Assembly (NCBI GenBank): GCA_963921935.1
Contig: OY998176.1
Location: 171,736,445-171,800,444, forward strand
Length of the DNA stretch: 64,000 nt
Source: Galeruca laticollis
Lineage: Eukaryota > Arthropoda > Insecta > Coleoptera > Chrysomelidae
Direction: 5' to 3'
Of this stretch, positions 10,560 to 22,199 are shown piece by piece (positions within the stretch are counted from its first letter, which is position 1; every line of letters begins with the position of its first letter). The notes under the pieces were generated by a model. It was given only the letters and a program-made list of their open reading frames with translations. It had not been told where the DNA came from and did not search any database. A program made the position numbers and the translations under genes.

Positions 10560-11517
10560 TGTAGATAGGCTAGGAGAGTTCTGGGGCGGAAGTCGGCTAT
10601 GTTGGATTTCTTAGCTAGCTGCGCGCGCACCGGAAGTGATGTCATGCTCGTTGGCGGGTGATTCGAATGTGGCGCGCTACTGTGACGTCACCTACGCCAT
10701 CTGTCAACAGTCATCCATCTTTTATTCTGTGACGTCACCTAAGCCATCTGTTAACTGTCACATATACCATCTGTCAAATGTGTAATCGATCTTGTGTTCT
10801 GTGATGTGCGTTTTCTCTCATGTGCTCCGTGTCCTCCATTTTTTTTCTATGTCAACATGTATTTTGTATATAGTGTGTGACGTAAGCAGTGCTTTCGTAC
10901 AATTTATTAAATTGAAAAAAAATCCTGCCACCGCGGGTGTTTGAACCTCTCACCTACCGATCCAAAGGCAACGGACTGCACCACGAAGACGATAATTAAT
11001 ATTGAATTAAAATATGTGTTATAACAACAACTACATGCGCATAATATTCATTTCGCATTATGATAATAAATGTAAAATTGATCAATATACGGTGGAGTGA
11101 AACAAGATAGTAGAAAAATATTATTGAATTTTAAACGGCATTCCTTCGTAGTGTGTAGTCATAACATATGTTTAATGTAGTCGTTATGGCATTATTTTAG
11201 GCAAGCGACGCATCAATTTTTTAACGGGTACAGGGTGTAGTAATAAAGTTACAGTATTTATATAGGGGACACGGAGAACATGAGAGAAAATGCACATCAC
11301 AGAACACGATCGATTTCACATTTGACAGATGACACATACGGCACATATGACTGATGGTATATGTGACAGTTGACAGATGGCGTAGGTGACGTGACAATAG
11401 CGCGACACATTCGAATCACCCGCCAACGAGCATGACGTCACTTCCAGGGCGCGCGCAGCCAGCCAAGAAATCCAACATGGCCGACTTCCGCCCCAGAACT
11501 CTCCTAGCCTATCTACT
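10560..11517. mobile_element. foldback (long terminal inverted repeat) element
   Basis: The arms are about 260-280 bp (10560-10838 and 11262-11517), imperfectly inverted and GC-richer than the surroundings. They share GATAGGCTAGGAGAGTTCTG at the tips and TTTCTCTCATGT towards the inside. A six-base direct repeat CACAAG flanks both ends (10554-10559, 11518-11523). The unique centre has no transposase. It is a non-autonomous DNA element mobilised in trans, family unknown. Confidence 0.8.
10917..10987 (-). repeat. tRNA-like segment inside the foldback centre (SINE head or tRNA relic)
   Basis: On the minus strand GTGGTGCAGTCCG resembles a pol III A box, and GGTTCAAACACCC resembles a B box 30-35 bases downstream, as in tRNA-derived SINEs. 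The tract after it ends in T-rich sequence. No paired 7-bp acceptor stem was found, so it is not called a functional tRNA. Confidence 0.45.
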
Positions 11518-11666
11518 CACAAGGACTTTCTGTAGTACTCGTGATTATCGCAACTCACCGCTTCGCGGTTCGTTGCGCAAGCTTCACTCGTACTACAAAA
11601 CGAGTCATTGTGACACTTGTTTTACAAATAACTACTCCATTTCCTATCACATTTCAAAAATAGTAT

Positions 11667-11942
11667 TGTTCCGTTCCGAACCATCGTTTGAATCCCACCT
11701 CCCACAGAAGCATGCGACGTTCCAAAGTAACGTTTTCGTCCCACCTCCAGTGACGAACCAATAAGGTTCGAGAATATAGAGGTTCGCGGAGAGATATTGC
11801 GTTCGGTTGACGTTTTTCATGCAAGTTGTAAAATTTGGCTTTTTATTGATGATTAAAACCTTTTAAATGATACTGCATTACTTCTACATCATTTTATCGT
11901 ATCCCATGCTGAATTAAATGTGCATAAAGTTATATAAAAATA
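11667..11942 (+). repeat. BEL/Pao 5' LTR
   Basis: It begins TGTTCCGTTCCGAACC and ends near ATATAAAAATA. It is paired with 18163-18444, and target duplication AGTAT precedes it. The 3' limit is set by comparison and may be off by a base or two. Confidence 0.88.
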
Positions 11943-12114
11943 GATTTTGGTCCTTCGTTAGCCCAATAATACAGTGATTTGTGGAAACTGCCACGCTAAA
12001 AACTTGAAATCTTTGTCGTAAGGTAAGTGTGCATCCTTTATCCCTAATTATACTATCCTAATCCTATTTAATTCTGAATCAACTAATGTAAAAGCTCTCT
12101 TAATCTTATTTAAC

Positions 12115-13300
12115 ATGTCTGATGTAGCTGAAGATATCAATACCTTAAAAAATATTAGAAAGTCTCTTAAAGCTGACTTAACTCGTTTCAAAACATTTGT
12201 TAATACTAAAATACATAATAATGATAAACCTGCTTTGATAAATTTAGAATCTCGTCTAAAATCAACATTAGCTATACTTGATAAATTCAATGATACCCGA
12301 TTAAAAATTGAGGTCGAATCTCAGACGGGTGATGATTTAATTCCAGACGAAAAAGAACGTTTTGAGGATACTTTTTATAGCATTACCAGTGAAGCTCAAC
12401 AAATTCTATTAAAACATAAATCTCCAGCTAATACTAATGCAAACTCTTCATCGCCACAAAACTACAATATTAAACTTCCTGACATAAACATTCCTTCCTT
12501 TGATGGACAATATCAAAACCGGCTGTTCTTCAAAGAAACCTTTATATAAACATCCCTGCATGCCTAAAAGCACAAAAACTAAACTATTTACGTCTTTCAC
12601 TAAAGGGAGAGGCATTTAAGCGTATTGAGTATCTTGAAATTTCTGATACAAACTATCAAATTGCTTGGAATTGTTTACTTGAGAAATACGAAAACATTGA
12701 AAAACTTGTCAATAATCAAATATAATCACTTTTCAATTTGCCAGCTATTGTCAGGGAATCATATACCACACTTTCTCAATTACATGACGAAAGCACTAGA
12801 ATACTTAAATCATTGAAAGCCCTAGGTGAACCTGTACAACATTGGGACACCCTGTTAGTATATTTGCTTAACAATAAACTTAATTTCGCAGCTGGTAAAG
12901 ATTGGGAATCTAAACGTGCAAAACGAACAAGTCCGAAATTGGACGATTTCTAAAAATTTTTACGTGAAAGATGTGATATTTTTGAGTCTCTCGAGGAAGA
13001 TAAACACACATTAGGTAAAACGCAGTCGACTATTCAGATCAAACTCAAACCTATTCCTACTATAAATACTTTAACTTCTACTTTTACCCCAAAGTGTACA
13101 TTTTGCGAAAAAGAACATATTATATATAACTGTTCTAAATATTTAGAATTCGATATTAAATCTCGTTTTGATGAAGCCAAACGTAGACAATTATGTATCA
13201 ACTGTTTACGTAAAAATCATTTTACAAAAGACTGCAGGGCTAGTGTCATATATGCTCCAGGTCGCATAATACTCTACTCCACGTTGATAAAGGTAATCAA
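12115..13300 (+). pseudogene. BEL/Pao Gag, frameshifted
   Basis: The N-terminus at 12115 (MSDVAEDINTLKNIRKSLK) and the segment IKLPDINIPSFDGQ are typical of BEL Gag with its DUF1759 domain. Frames switch near 12545, 12620 and 12720 and a stop lies at 12951. Zinc-knuckle codons are readable near 13090-13230 (CTFCEKEHIIYNC, then a C..C....H....C). The copy cannot make full-length Gag. Confidence 0.75.
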
Positions 13301-13443
13301 AATCGAACGAATTCGAAGTCTAACTTTGACTCTCGGAATCCAACAGACATTGATCAGTCTCTCGCTAACGTACATGCTGGCAGCTTTAATGCAAATAACT
13401 CCGATAAGCGGAATGTCGACGTTGTCACGTCTTCTGTAAAATC

Positions 13444-13920
13444 TCACTGTTCGATAATCTCAAAAAATCGTGTGCATTTGTCAACTGCTGTTGTAAAGGC
13501 GTTTGACAACAATGGAGAGGCACATTTCTGTCGGATATTGTTGGATAGCGGATCCCAATGCAATTTAATAACATCCAATCTTTGTAAGAAACTCAAAATA
13601 AAACCGGAAAAAATAAATAAAAACTTCCATTTCAGGAATAAATCTAGTTTCCTCAAATATAAATTCTAAAACACGTGTTAAAATACAATCTCTTCAAATA
13701 TAAACTGTTTGGTAATCGAAAATATTACTGGTAATGTGCCATGTAAGTCCTTAGATAAAGCCCAGTTAAACATTCCAAACAATATGATTCTTGCTGATCC
13801 AACTTTCGATATCAGTGTATGAATAGATATATTAATAGGTGCTGAGACCTTTTGGGATCTTTTTTGTGTAGGACAACACAAATTAGGAAAAAATGCTCCA
13901 TTTCTACAAGAAACCCATTT
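13444..13920 (+). pseudogene. BEL/Pao protease (DUF1758)
   Basis: A plus-strand reading frame at 13472-13669 contains VHLSTAVVKAF at its start and ILLDSGSQCNLI, the retroviral-type aspartic protease D-S-G motif. A stop at 13667 and later frame changes cut it off, but VDILIGAE-like sequence (as ILIGAETFWDL) follows near 13830. Confidence 0.7.
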
Positions 13921-14279
13921 CGGTTGGGTAATAGCCGGTACTATTGATTTAACACGTATTAATACATACTCTAATAAGCCTTATTGTCACATAAATATTA
14001 CCAATGATGAATTACATAATCAAATCGAGAACTTTTGGAAAATAGAAAGTATCTCTAATAAGCCTCATATTTCTAAAGAAGAAATCTATTGTGAATATCA
14101 TTTCCAAAATAATACGGTTCGATTTATTGTAAAAATGCCTTTAAAGCTGATATATCTGTTCTTGGTGATTCTAAGCAATGCGTGGAAAAAAGATTCTACT
14201 CCCTTGAACGAAAAATGTTTAAAAATTAAGACTTAAGGCTTATACAAAATTTATTGATGAATATTATGATCTTGGACAC

Positions 14280-15737
14280 GTGAGTAAATCACAAACTCCT
14301 GACAATTTTACTGGATTGTTTCTTCCTCATCATCCCGTATTTAAACCCAGTAGAATCACTACAAAAATCAGAGTGGTATTTGATGGATCTGCCAAGTCAA
14401 CATTAGGCTTTTCACTTAATGATATTTTAATGGTCGGTCCCACAGTTCAAGGCGATCTCCTATCCATAGTGCTACGTTTTAGAAAGCATGCTTTCGTTAT
14501 ATTTGCCGATATTACTAAGATGATTAGGCAGATTCTCCTTCACAAAGACCAACGTTGCTTGCAAAAGATTCTTTGGCGATCTAACAACTTAGACGATATA
14601 TCTACCTGCGAACTCAATACTGTTACTTATGTTCTTGCATCCTCGGCTTTTCTCTCAACTAGATGTTTACGACAGATCGGTTTAGACATCGATAAAGAGA
14701 ATCCCAAGTTAAGCTTTATAATCAAACATTATTTTTACGTGGATGATCTCCTTACTGGAGGAGAAACTATAAAGGAAATTCTTTATATTAAACATCAACT
14801 TGAAAACATTTTCAAGGAATACGGTCTCAATATTTGCAAATGGCTCTCAAATGCTGTCGATTTAAAGGATAATCAAACACCCAGCTCTATCAGCATTTGC
14901 AATGATGATACTAACAAAACTCTAGGAATCAATTGGAATCCTGATCTGGATGGTCTAAAGTATTCAATAAATATGTCCTCACCCAAAAATGCTAATACAA
15001 AAAGAACTATTCTTAGCGCAATTTCTCTACTGATCGATCCCCTTGGCCTAGCTTCACCAATTATTATAAACGCTAAAATAATTATGCAAAAACTATGGCA
15101 AGTGGATCTCTCTTGGGACGAGTCCTTACCCATGTCATTATATATTCAATGGAAATTTTTTCAGGAAAACCTTCAACAAATAGGCCTTATCAAAGCTCCC
15201 AGAAAAATCACATGTGATTCTCCTAAACTCATTCAGTTACATGGCTTCTCGGATGCTTCTCAGTCAGCTTACAGTTGTTGCATCTATGCGCGATCTTTGG
15301 ATAATATTGAAACTTATCAGTCATATCTGATATGGGCGAAAACAAAGGTAGCACCTCTAAAGGTTATTACCATCCCTAAATTAGAATTGTGTGCTGCATT
15401 ACTGCTTGCAGAGTTAATGAATAAACTTATTTATAGCTTACATATAAAAATCGATACTATAATTTATTACACAGATTCAAAAATAGTGCTATCCTGGATA
15501 AATACTTCTCCGCATATATTAAAAAGTTTTGTTGCCAATTGTGTGGCCCAAATTCAAAACTTAATGAAAGCTTCAAATTGGAAATATGTCAATACTAATG
15601 ATAATCCCACAGATATATTGTCCAGAGGCTCAACCACTCTTGATTTATCTACATCTAGCCTATGGTGGCATGGCCCCCAATTTCTTATTTATCCTCAAAT
15701 CAATAATGCTGATAATTTTCCTATATTGCCAGATTAA
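14280..15737 (+). CDS. BEL/Pao reverse transcriptase and RNase H
   Basis: This is the longest open part of the element, 485 residues. RT motifs are VVFDGSAKSTLGFSLND, FVIFADITKM (first catalytic Asp) and FYVDDLLTGG (YVDD pair). RNase H motifs are HGFSDASQSAY, KLELCAALLLAEL and IIYYTDSKIVLSW. The displayed start is only an in-frame codon; RT homology begins upstream near 14040 in broken frames. In the family it copies RNA to cDNA and degrades the RNA. Its end at 15737 is a premature stop, and matching sequence goes on to about 15805. Confidence 0.85.
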   Translation: MSKSQTPDNFTGLFLPHHPVFKPSRITTKIRVVFDGSAKSTLGFSLNDILMVGPTVQGDLLSIVLRFRKHAFVIFADITKMIRQILLHKDQRCLQKILWRSNNLDDISTCELNTVTYVLASSAFLSTRCLRQIGLDIDKENPKLSFIIKHYFYVDDLLTGGETIKEILYIKHQLENIFKEYGLNICKWLSNAVDLKDNQTPSSISICNDDTNKTLGINWNPDLDGLKYSINMSSPKNANTKRTILSAISLLIDPLGLASPIIINAKIIMQKLWQVDLSWDESLPMSLYIQWKFFQENLQQIGLIKAPRKITCDSPKLIQLHGFSDASQSAYSCCIYARSLDNIETYQSYLIWAKTKVAPLKVITIPKLELCAALLLAELMNKLIYSLHIKIDTIIYYTDSKIVLSWINTSPHILKSFVANCVAQIQNLMKASNWKYVNTNDNPTDILSRGSTTLDLSTSSLWWHGPQFLIYPQINNADNFPILPD

Positions 15738-15811
15738 TCCAAATTACCTGAAATTAAAGCCAAGATCCTAATCTCTAACTCTATTAGTGCTATTGATTTT
15801 AAAAAAAAATT

Positions 15812-16354
15812 CCGCACTCCCTCGATTACAACATGTAGTAGCTGACATGTATATTCGACTTGTTTAGATTTGATATCAAATTTTTCGACTAAGACCTTTC
15901 GGTTGTCTTCAGTTTTTTTCCAACGGAATCCCATTTTTCGCACCAATTTTCGAAATGAATCGATTTTCCCTGTAAAATTAATCCCTTCTTCCTTTTTAAC
16001 TTCTTCAAATACAACTTTTATCGTTGGTCTTCGTCTGTGAATAGCTACATATGAATAAAATATTCTCCTAATAATTTCCTCTTCAAACTCATCTACTGAT
16101 CCTCTTGGGATGCATGATTTGATAATATTTTTTCTTGGTGACTTAAACTTTTCACCACTTTTTCTTAAATCAGCTTCTTTAATTACTCTTCTTGCGGTGC
16201 TCAGCCCAACACCAGTGGCTAACGCTACTCTTTCTTGTAACCGATTTAGGGGAAGTTTAAGTTTACCTTGTTCCTTTTCTTCTTTCATGAATTTATATAC
16301 GTTATAAATTATTTCACGACTCTGGTTGTGAACCACTCGTTTAGAATTGCTCAT
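15812..16354 (-). pseudogene. transposase N-terminal part, probably IS630/Tc1-mariner-like
   Basis: About 180 residues start from Met at 16354. The N-terminus has REIIYNVYKFMKEEKEQG and RVALATGVGLSTARRVIKEA, which reads as a DNA-binding helix-turn-helix. Basic RKS and SPRK stretches and a second helical block (RRRPTIKVVFEEV) follow. Related insect and other animal proteins carry a C-terminal DDE_3 domain; here the DDE part is missing and the frame runs on into antisense BEL sequence. Family assignment is from general resemblance only. Confidence 0.5.
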
Positions 16355-17045
16355 AATTGAAGATTTGTCTGTAAGAAAATTAATTTTATAGGGCCCATTG
16401 TACTGGCGCTGATGACCTGAAAATCAATAGGGTTCAACTGTGAGATACCTTGAACAATATTCAATCATAGAGATCCTTGGCCAAATATTGCCATTTTGAA
16501 AAGACGTTGTATTAGGAAAACTCAAAAATAATCTGACAGTGACATTCACGGCATAGTTGATTAACAGCAAGGCGCATATTTATCAGTTATTGGGAAATTT
16601 AGGTAGCCTTTCCATCATTTAAAATGATAGTTAATTGGTTGATTTTAAGAAATTGAAGAAATCTCATTGACTGTTAGGATAGGCGTGTATTAATCGCTGA
16701 AAAACGTGAAAATAACTCAAAACAAAATTCAAAAATCCAACTTTTTTGTGGGTAAACCAATACTTTTCTTGCATCATAGATTGGGTTGGGGAAAAAATAA
16801 AATAATATTTCATATCGTAAATATGCAACCAAAATAATAATAATAATAATAATATATACGTACATAACTAAATTTATAAGTCTATAATAATCGTAAACTC
16901 TTTTAACTATTAACTATACTGTCTATATCAAACACTAAATATTAAAACGCGTTACCCTTAAAATAAACACAGAAAATAATAAGCTCACTAACACCTCAAA
17001 TATACGATCGGTTCAATACGATGAAAGAAAATAAAATGAGGATAT
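15812..17045 (-). mobile_element. DNA-transposon fragment inserted in BEL pol
   Basis: BEL coding similarity stops at about 15805 and resumes at about 17050 (integrase zinc finger, HGCLTCF). The intervening DNA holds a minus-strand transposase N-terminal part and AT-rich sequence with an (ATA)n run at 16836-16853. No clear terminal inverted repeats or target duplication were identified, so the ends are approximate and some BEL sequence is missing. Confidence 0.6.
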
Positions 17046-17049
17046 TTTC

Positions 17050-18126
17050 AGTTAAGAGTGTAGGTATCTCGGAGTCCTATATTCGTCGTCTGCGCATGGT
17101 GGGGTTACTGTTCATTAGATATTCCAACATTTGTACATGGTTGTTTAACTTGTTTTTGATTCAATGCTGAAACTGTAAAATACCTAGTGGCAGACTTGCC
17201 GGTAGAACGGACAATACCTAATAGACCATTTTTAATCTCTGGTACAGATTACGCTCGCCCCTTTCCTATAAAAGAAAGGAAAGGTCGCAATTACAAAATA
17301 ACTAAAGGCCACATTTGTTTATTTGTGTGCTTTTGCACAAAGGCACTCTCCATTTAGAACTAGTCAGCGACCTTACTACTAATACCTTTTTAGCTGCCGT
17401 TAGACGTTTTATGTCTAGGCGTGGTTTATGCAAAAAAATATTTTCAGATCATGGCACAAATTATATCGGGACAAAGGCTGAAATTAATAAATTTTTTGAG
17501 AGTCACTCTATCGAGATTCAGACTCAGTTAAGCAATAATGGTATAAATTGATACCTCTTAATTCACCACATTTCGGTGGAATGTGACAGGCGGGAATAAA
17601 ATCTGTAAATTATCATCTGAAACGTGTCATCGGAACACAGTACTTTCTTATGAAGAGCTTAATACATTTCTGATTCAGATTGAATCCTGCCTAAACTCTC
17701 GCCCTATATATGCCTTATCAAACAATCCTAATGATCCTGACCCTTTGACTCCTGCACACTTCCTAATCGGAGACAAACTAACCAGTCTACCTGAACCTGA
17801 CTATCAAGAAGTACCTGAAAACTATCTGCTACGTTTTGAGTTGGTACAACAAAGGGTTCAACATTTCTGGTCCCACTGGTGCATTGAATATAAATCGAAA
17901 CTCCAGATTCGACATAAATGAAAGGAAAATCATAAAGAACTTCTGACTCCAGGTAATCTAGTTCTCATTAAAGAAGATGGCCTACCCCCTCTTCGTTGGT
18001 CTGTAGGCAGAGTCATTTCCGTTGTCCCAGGTAGTGATGACGTTATCAGAAGCGCCATTGTGAAGGTTCACGGTCAAGAATATCACCATCCAGCAACAAA
18101 ACTTTGCGTCTTGCCTAATCAAAAGT
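17050..18126 (+). pseudogene. BEL/Pao integrase and DUF5641
   Basis: The zinc-finger remnant HGCLTCF is followed by an in-frame TGA where an Arg codon is expected, then YLVADLPVERT and SGTDYA. The core Asp is in FSDHGTNYIGT (17440). FGGM is followed by TGA where Trp is expected (about 17583). A C-terminal DUF5641-like part (LTPAHFLIGDKL and later SVGRVISVVPG) runs to the stop near 18126. Several point lesions make it inactive. Confidence 0.8.
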
Positions 18127-18162
18127 AGTTTTAAAGGCAGGAGCCTTTAAGAAGGGGAGCTA

Positions 18163-18444
18163 TGTTCGGTTCCGAACCATCGTTTGAATCCCACCTCCTG
18201 TTACAGAAGCATGCCACGTTCAAAAGTAACGTTTTAGTTCCACCTACAGTGACGAACCAATAAGGTTCGAGAATATAGACGTTCGCGGAGAGCTATTGCG
18301 TTCGGTTGACGTTTTTCATTCAAGTTATGAAAGTTTTGCTTTTTATTGATGGTTAAAACCTTTTAAATGATACTGCATTACTTCTACATCATTTTATTGT
18401 ATCCCATGCTGAATTAAATGTGCATAAAGCTATATACAAAAACA
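18163..18444 (+). repeat. BEL/Pao 3' LTR
   Basis: It begins TGTTCGGTTCCGAACC after the purine tract GAAGGGGAGC and ends AAAAACA before target duplication AGTAT. Confidence 0.92.
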
Positions 18445-18449
18445 AGTAT

Positions 18450-19609
18450 TCTTGTCTTAATTGTGCCTTTGTGCCTCAGAGTAATATTATCTCTTCAGTC
18501 TTTGGCGTTTCCTTTTTATGTAAAATTCTACTTGTTTCCTCTCTATATAAGATTAGGTATTTCTATTTCTTTATCCCCCCTCTTTTCACATCTTGTTACT
18601 TGTACTTATAGAACCCTAAAAACAAAAGAAAACTGGAAAGGAGTTGGCCAGTTGACCTAAGAAATTGTAGAAAAGGCTGGAAGAAGCCATGTCACGTGAG
18701 ATGTGAAACTGCTCTCCATAACATTTTAGTTTAAAGAGTAAAAAGTGTATTAAAAAAATAAGCACCATTTTTGCTGACAATATAAAATATTCATTACCTA
18801 CATGGAAAAAATCTTTAGTTATGGAGACAATAAATATACCTACACCACAACTTAAACTTTAGTTTTAATTATAGTGAATTCATAAAAAATCATATATTAA
18901 CAACATATTATTAATAAAAGAAAATAAATCTATTCTTAAATTTTATTTTTAATACATTTTATTAATGAAAAGTGGTGGGAAAGAAGGATCATATTCCACT
19001 CTCTGGCTAATCTGAGTTAGGACGCTTCTTTATAGCTAGTGATGCGTAAAACACTCTTTAAAAAAAGATCATGTTATGTTTTGCACCAAAACAAATACAG
19101 GGTGAATGGGAAAGAGGGATGCAGTTTCAGTCACCTCTCCCATTTTTACTGATTATCTTGCTCATTATTTTTTCAGACAGAAACGACTTGCAATTTTGAT
19201 TCTTCCACAACCCTTCTATTGAAAATTGCGAGAAACTAGAAATTTACAACTACTTTTGGAAACACTGCTGGAATTGATACAATTAAGTCTTCATTATGAG
19301 ATTTTTTACTATTCTGAACTTTGGAAGGTATTTAATTTTCTTTTGAATTTTAATATTTTTTTGTAAATACCGAATTAAAAAGCTGAATACTAACTACATA
19401 TATTATAAGAGCAGAAATTCATAATAAAATATTTATTTATCATTAGAATAAACATTGAAAATCATTGATAATAAATTATTTGATAAAATATTGCATGCAT
19501 TCCTAAAATGTTGCATATGATGTATAAAATGTAGCCAACTGAAACCAATAATAATCTCAATATACCATATCATTAACTATCTGCAGCCTATTTGGAAACA
19601 ATTTGTTAC
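18450..19609. other. intron sequence with a second copy of the dispersed repeat
   Basis: Positions 18655-18850 match 3700-3905 in the same orientation. The rest is AT-rich; no gene or terminal repeat was recognised. Confidence 0.5.
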
Positions 19610-20106
19610 ATATACTCAGTGACATAGAAAACGCAACACCCAGTAAAAAATTATTTCATTTTGGTAATATTTGGCATACGTATTAGGCAGTTCATAATAT
19701 GTGAACAATTCAAATTTCACTCCAATCGGGTGAGGATAATCTAAGTTTCTGCTCACCACCATTAACAATGGGCTGAAGCTCCACACTTTCTTACACATTC
19801 CCTAGTGCATCTATATCTAGGCATACCCATAATTAGGTGATCAATATCCTCCTGGGGTATCTCATTACATGCCACCTCTACCTCATGTCAAATAACCATC
19901 AGAGTTTGAGGAGGATGCTGTGAATTTCTTAACCTTCTACCGATTATGTCCAACATGTTAAATTGTTAACAAATCCGGGGATCTTGGGGCCAAGGTAGGA
20001 GATAACTGGCGGAAGTAGTCCAATGTTTGTCTGGTTATACATGGTCGAGCATTATCTTGCTGAAAAGTTGAATTCTGAGAGGAGGTTCCAATATTTCTTG
20101 AATATA

Positions 20107-20998
20107 CGAGGCATGTTTTTTAGGTAAGTACCATTTTGGAATTAAAAAAAGACGTGCAAAGATATCGCAATAATTTTATTTTTATATGAAAGCCTGTACC
20201 TTAATCTACTTTTCTACATAATTTCCGTTTTTGAATACCCTCCTCATAAAATTCTGCCGCCTGACTTGTTAACCACTGTATCACAAATGTTTTGACTTCG
20301 TTATCGTCTTGAAGACGCTGACCGCCCAGATGTTTCTTCAAGTGCAGGAACAAATGCCAGATCAGGGCTGTATGGAGGATGATCTAGAGTTTCCCATTGA
20401 AAAGATTTGATAAGATCTTTGGTCTGATTAGTCACATGTGGACGGGCATTGTCATGCAGCAAAACGATACCCTTACTCAACTTGCCACGTCTTTTGTTCT
20501 GGATTGCACGACGCAGATTGTTCAATGTCTCACAATAAGACGCTGCATTGTCTCATTACGAGGCAGAAACTCCACTAGCAATACTCCTTTTTTGTCCCCA
20601 AAAATTGTGCACATGATTTTCCGGGCAGAAATTGTTTGCTTAAACTTCACTTTTTTGGGTGATGATGAATGTCGCAATTCCATGGATTGTTGTTTCGATT
20701 CTGGTGTGACGTAGGTTTTGTCCGTAAACTTCACAGATCTCACGATGAATATTGATCGGTTTCACGCCTTTAGCACTAAGAAATCGTATAACAGTCCGTA
20801 CTTCACAATCCGCGGGACTCACGATTGTCGGAGGCATCCTAAACACTCAGTAAACAACGTATACAATGAAGAATCAGACTGTAATGGCGTAAGTGCATAG
20901 ACAAGAGATGTAGGTTACCAGCGCGCATGCGCGGAACGCCGACCGTAGCGCTGCGGCAGCGGAATCGCAAAACGGTACTTACTTAAAAACATGCCTCG
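20107..20998 (-). mobile_element. mariner element with internal deletion
   Basis: Terminal inverted repeats of about 33 bp (CGAGGCATGTTTTT at both ends, extending through GTAAGTACC.TTTTG) are flanked by TA dinucleotides at 20105-20106 and 20999-21000. The length is 892 bp against about 1.3 kb for intact mariners, consistent with an internal deletion. It is inserted into the older Tc1-like element. Confidence 0.92.
20215..20846 (-). pseudogene. mariner transposase, deleted
   Basis: Coding starts at about 20846 (MFRMPPTIVSPADCEVR, the paired-box-like HTH region, then IHREICEVYGQ). It then jumps straight to KTYVTPESKQQSMEL. The segment between, including the D-E-T-W motif with the first catalytic Asp, is missing. 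Downstream are LLHDNARPHV (second Asp) and HPPYSPDLAF, but the third Asp motif is lost and the frame shifts. The transposase is inactive; the terminal repeats could still respond to a related active source. Confidence 0.85.
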
Positions 20999-21636
20999 TA
21001 TCAATGTGCATTCATATTGCTCCTGATGAAGACTACAGGCGACCTTGAGATATAAGCAATGGCACTCCATATAATAACTCCAACAGTGCGATGTACATAT
21101 GCCTCAACAAAAAATTGAGGGTTACGATGTTCAACTCATCTTCTGCTCACCCTCGCTCGACCATCATGCATGTCTAGGCAGAACCGGGATTCATCACTGA
21201 TGACAATAGTGTTCCATTTGCCATTTCTGATTCCTCACTAGTCGTTCTTGGCACACCACGTCCACGTTTAATGCTTTGAAGGGCCACCTACTTGTCAAAG
21301 TATTTTCTAACGAAAATAATCAGAAAGTTGTATTTGAAATTTGAATATTACTAATTCATAAAAGAAAGCAGCAGCACCGCTAAAAAGCAGAATTAATTTC
21401 TATTCGGACGTATATAAACGTTGCTAATACAGAGATAGTATGCATAAAACTAATTAAACGGTTTACTTTACAATACAAGGCGAATTCACATACACATACC
21501 CATACATACTAGAGTCTTTGGACACATAAAAAGATGGCCCTAACATCACAACACATAATACACGAGGAATAATGAAGCCAACTTAACGACGGTTTGTTAT
21601 TGTTTTCCCGCAACCGAAAGGATATTGACATAAAGT

Positions 21637-21858
21637 TCGAGACACATATTAAAAAATCGTACCAGGACCGGACTACTGCAGTGTTACAGTCGTCGCACGA
21701 TCAGCGAGTAGACTAGAAATTAAGTGTACCTGTTCAGACTTGCCGGGAAATGCACTTAAAGTGCTGCCGAGCCGTGACACAGGAGGGAGACAGTACAGTT
21801 ATAATGCAGTAGTCCTGTCCTGAAACGGTCCTGTAATGTGTATCTCGAACTTAAATGA
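21637..21858. mobile_element. palindromic MITE
   Basis: The two halves are inverted copies: AAGTTCGAGACACA at the left end pairs with TGTGTATCTCGAACTT at the right, and GGACTACTGCA lies inside with its complement. There is no ORF. Target duplication is not clear. Confidence 0.6.
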
Positions 21859-21942
21859 GATATTCGAAAACAGTTTAGTTGAGTAGAGAATAACTTTATC
21901 GGTCTATAAAAAATATGTTATTCACTTTTCAGTTACATTTTA

Positions 21943-22082
21943 CTCTCTAAGCATGAATAAGTGAATTTCATTTACTTAACTGGGAATTCTACCACTTCAT
22001 TCAAAAAGTGGTACCAATAGCACTTAGAACAATTGAATACCTACTAATTTAAGTGAACATTCGCCTATTCCTGTTTAGAGAG
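21943..22082. mobile_element. small palindromic MITE with TA flanks
   Basis: CTCTCTAAGCATGAATAAG at the left pairs imperfectly with CTATTCCTGTTTAGAGAG at the right. TA lies just outside both ends (21941-21942, 22083-22084), as for Tc1/mariner-derived MITEs. It is about 140 bp with no ORF. Confidence 0.65.
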
Positions 22083-22199
22083 TAATCTTTTCATTCGTAA
22101 AATTATTGAACTTACTTACAGATTACTAACATTGGTCACTGTTTATTATTATTAAAGCTTACTCAATGTTTATTGACAGATGAAAACGTTTAAAGGTAA

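Larger units (their letters stand above)
11667..18444 (+). mobile_element. BEL/Pao LTR retrotransposon, decayed, with nested insertion
   Basis: LTRs at 11667-11942 and 18163-18444 are flanked by the five-base duplication AGTAT (11662-11666, 18445-18449). The internal region reads Gag, DUF1758-type protease, RT/RNase H, integrase and DUF5641, the BEL order. LTRs differ at about 20 positions plus a short indel, so this copy is much older than the copia or gag-only elements. About 1.2 kb of foreign sequence (15812 to about 17045) interrupts pol between RNase H and integrase. Confidence 0.93.
19610..21310 (-). mobile_element. Tc1-like element, decayed, split by a mariner
   Basis: Minus-strand reading on both sides of the mariner gives Tc1 transposase pieces. 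Right of it (21120-21250) is a degenerate D-E-S-R-F-type region. Left of it (19790-20100) are LPWPQDPRI, WDIIGRRLRN-like (as LDIIGRRLRNSQHPPQT), IPQEDIDHL and IMGMPRYR, typical of the C-terminal end of Tc1 transposases. Stops and frameshifts are frequent. The left terminus near 19613 reads CAGTGACATAGAAAACGCAA. Confidence 0.65.

Noticed and set aside
10917..10987. Functional tRNA gene
   Set aside because: A and B box-like motifs are present, but no paired acceptor stem or credible anticodon arm could be formed.
11432..11764. 110-codon plus-strand ORF
   Set aside because: It crosses the right arm of the foldback element, its target duplication and the BEL LTR start, so it spans three unrelated elements.
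15734..15811. C-terminal 26 codons of the transposase-like ORF at 15734-16354
   Set aside because: This part is antisense BEL pol sequence beyond the insertion junction and not part of the transposase.
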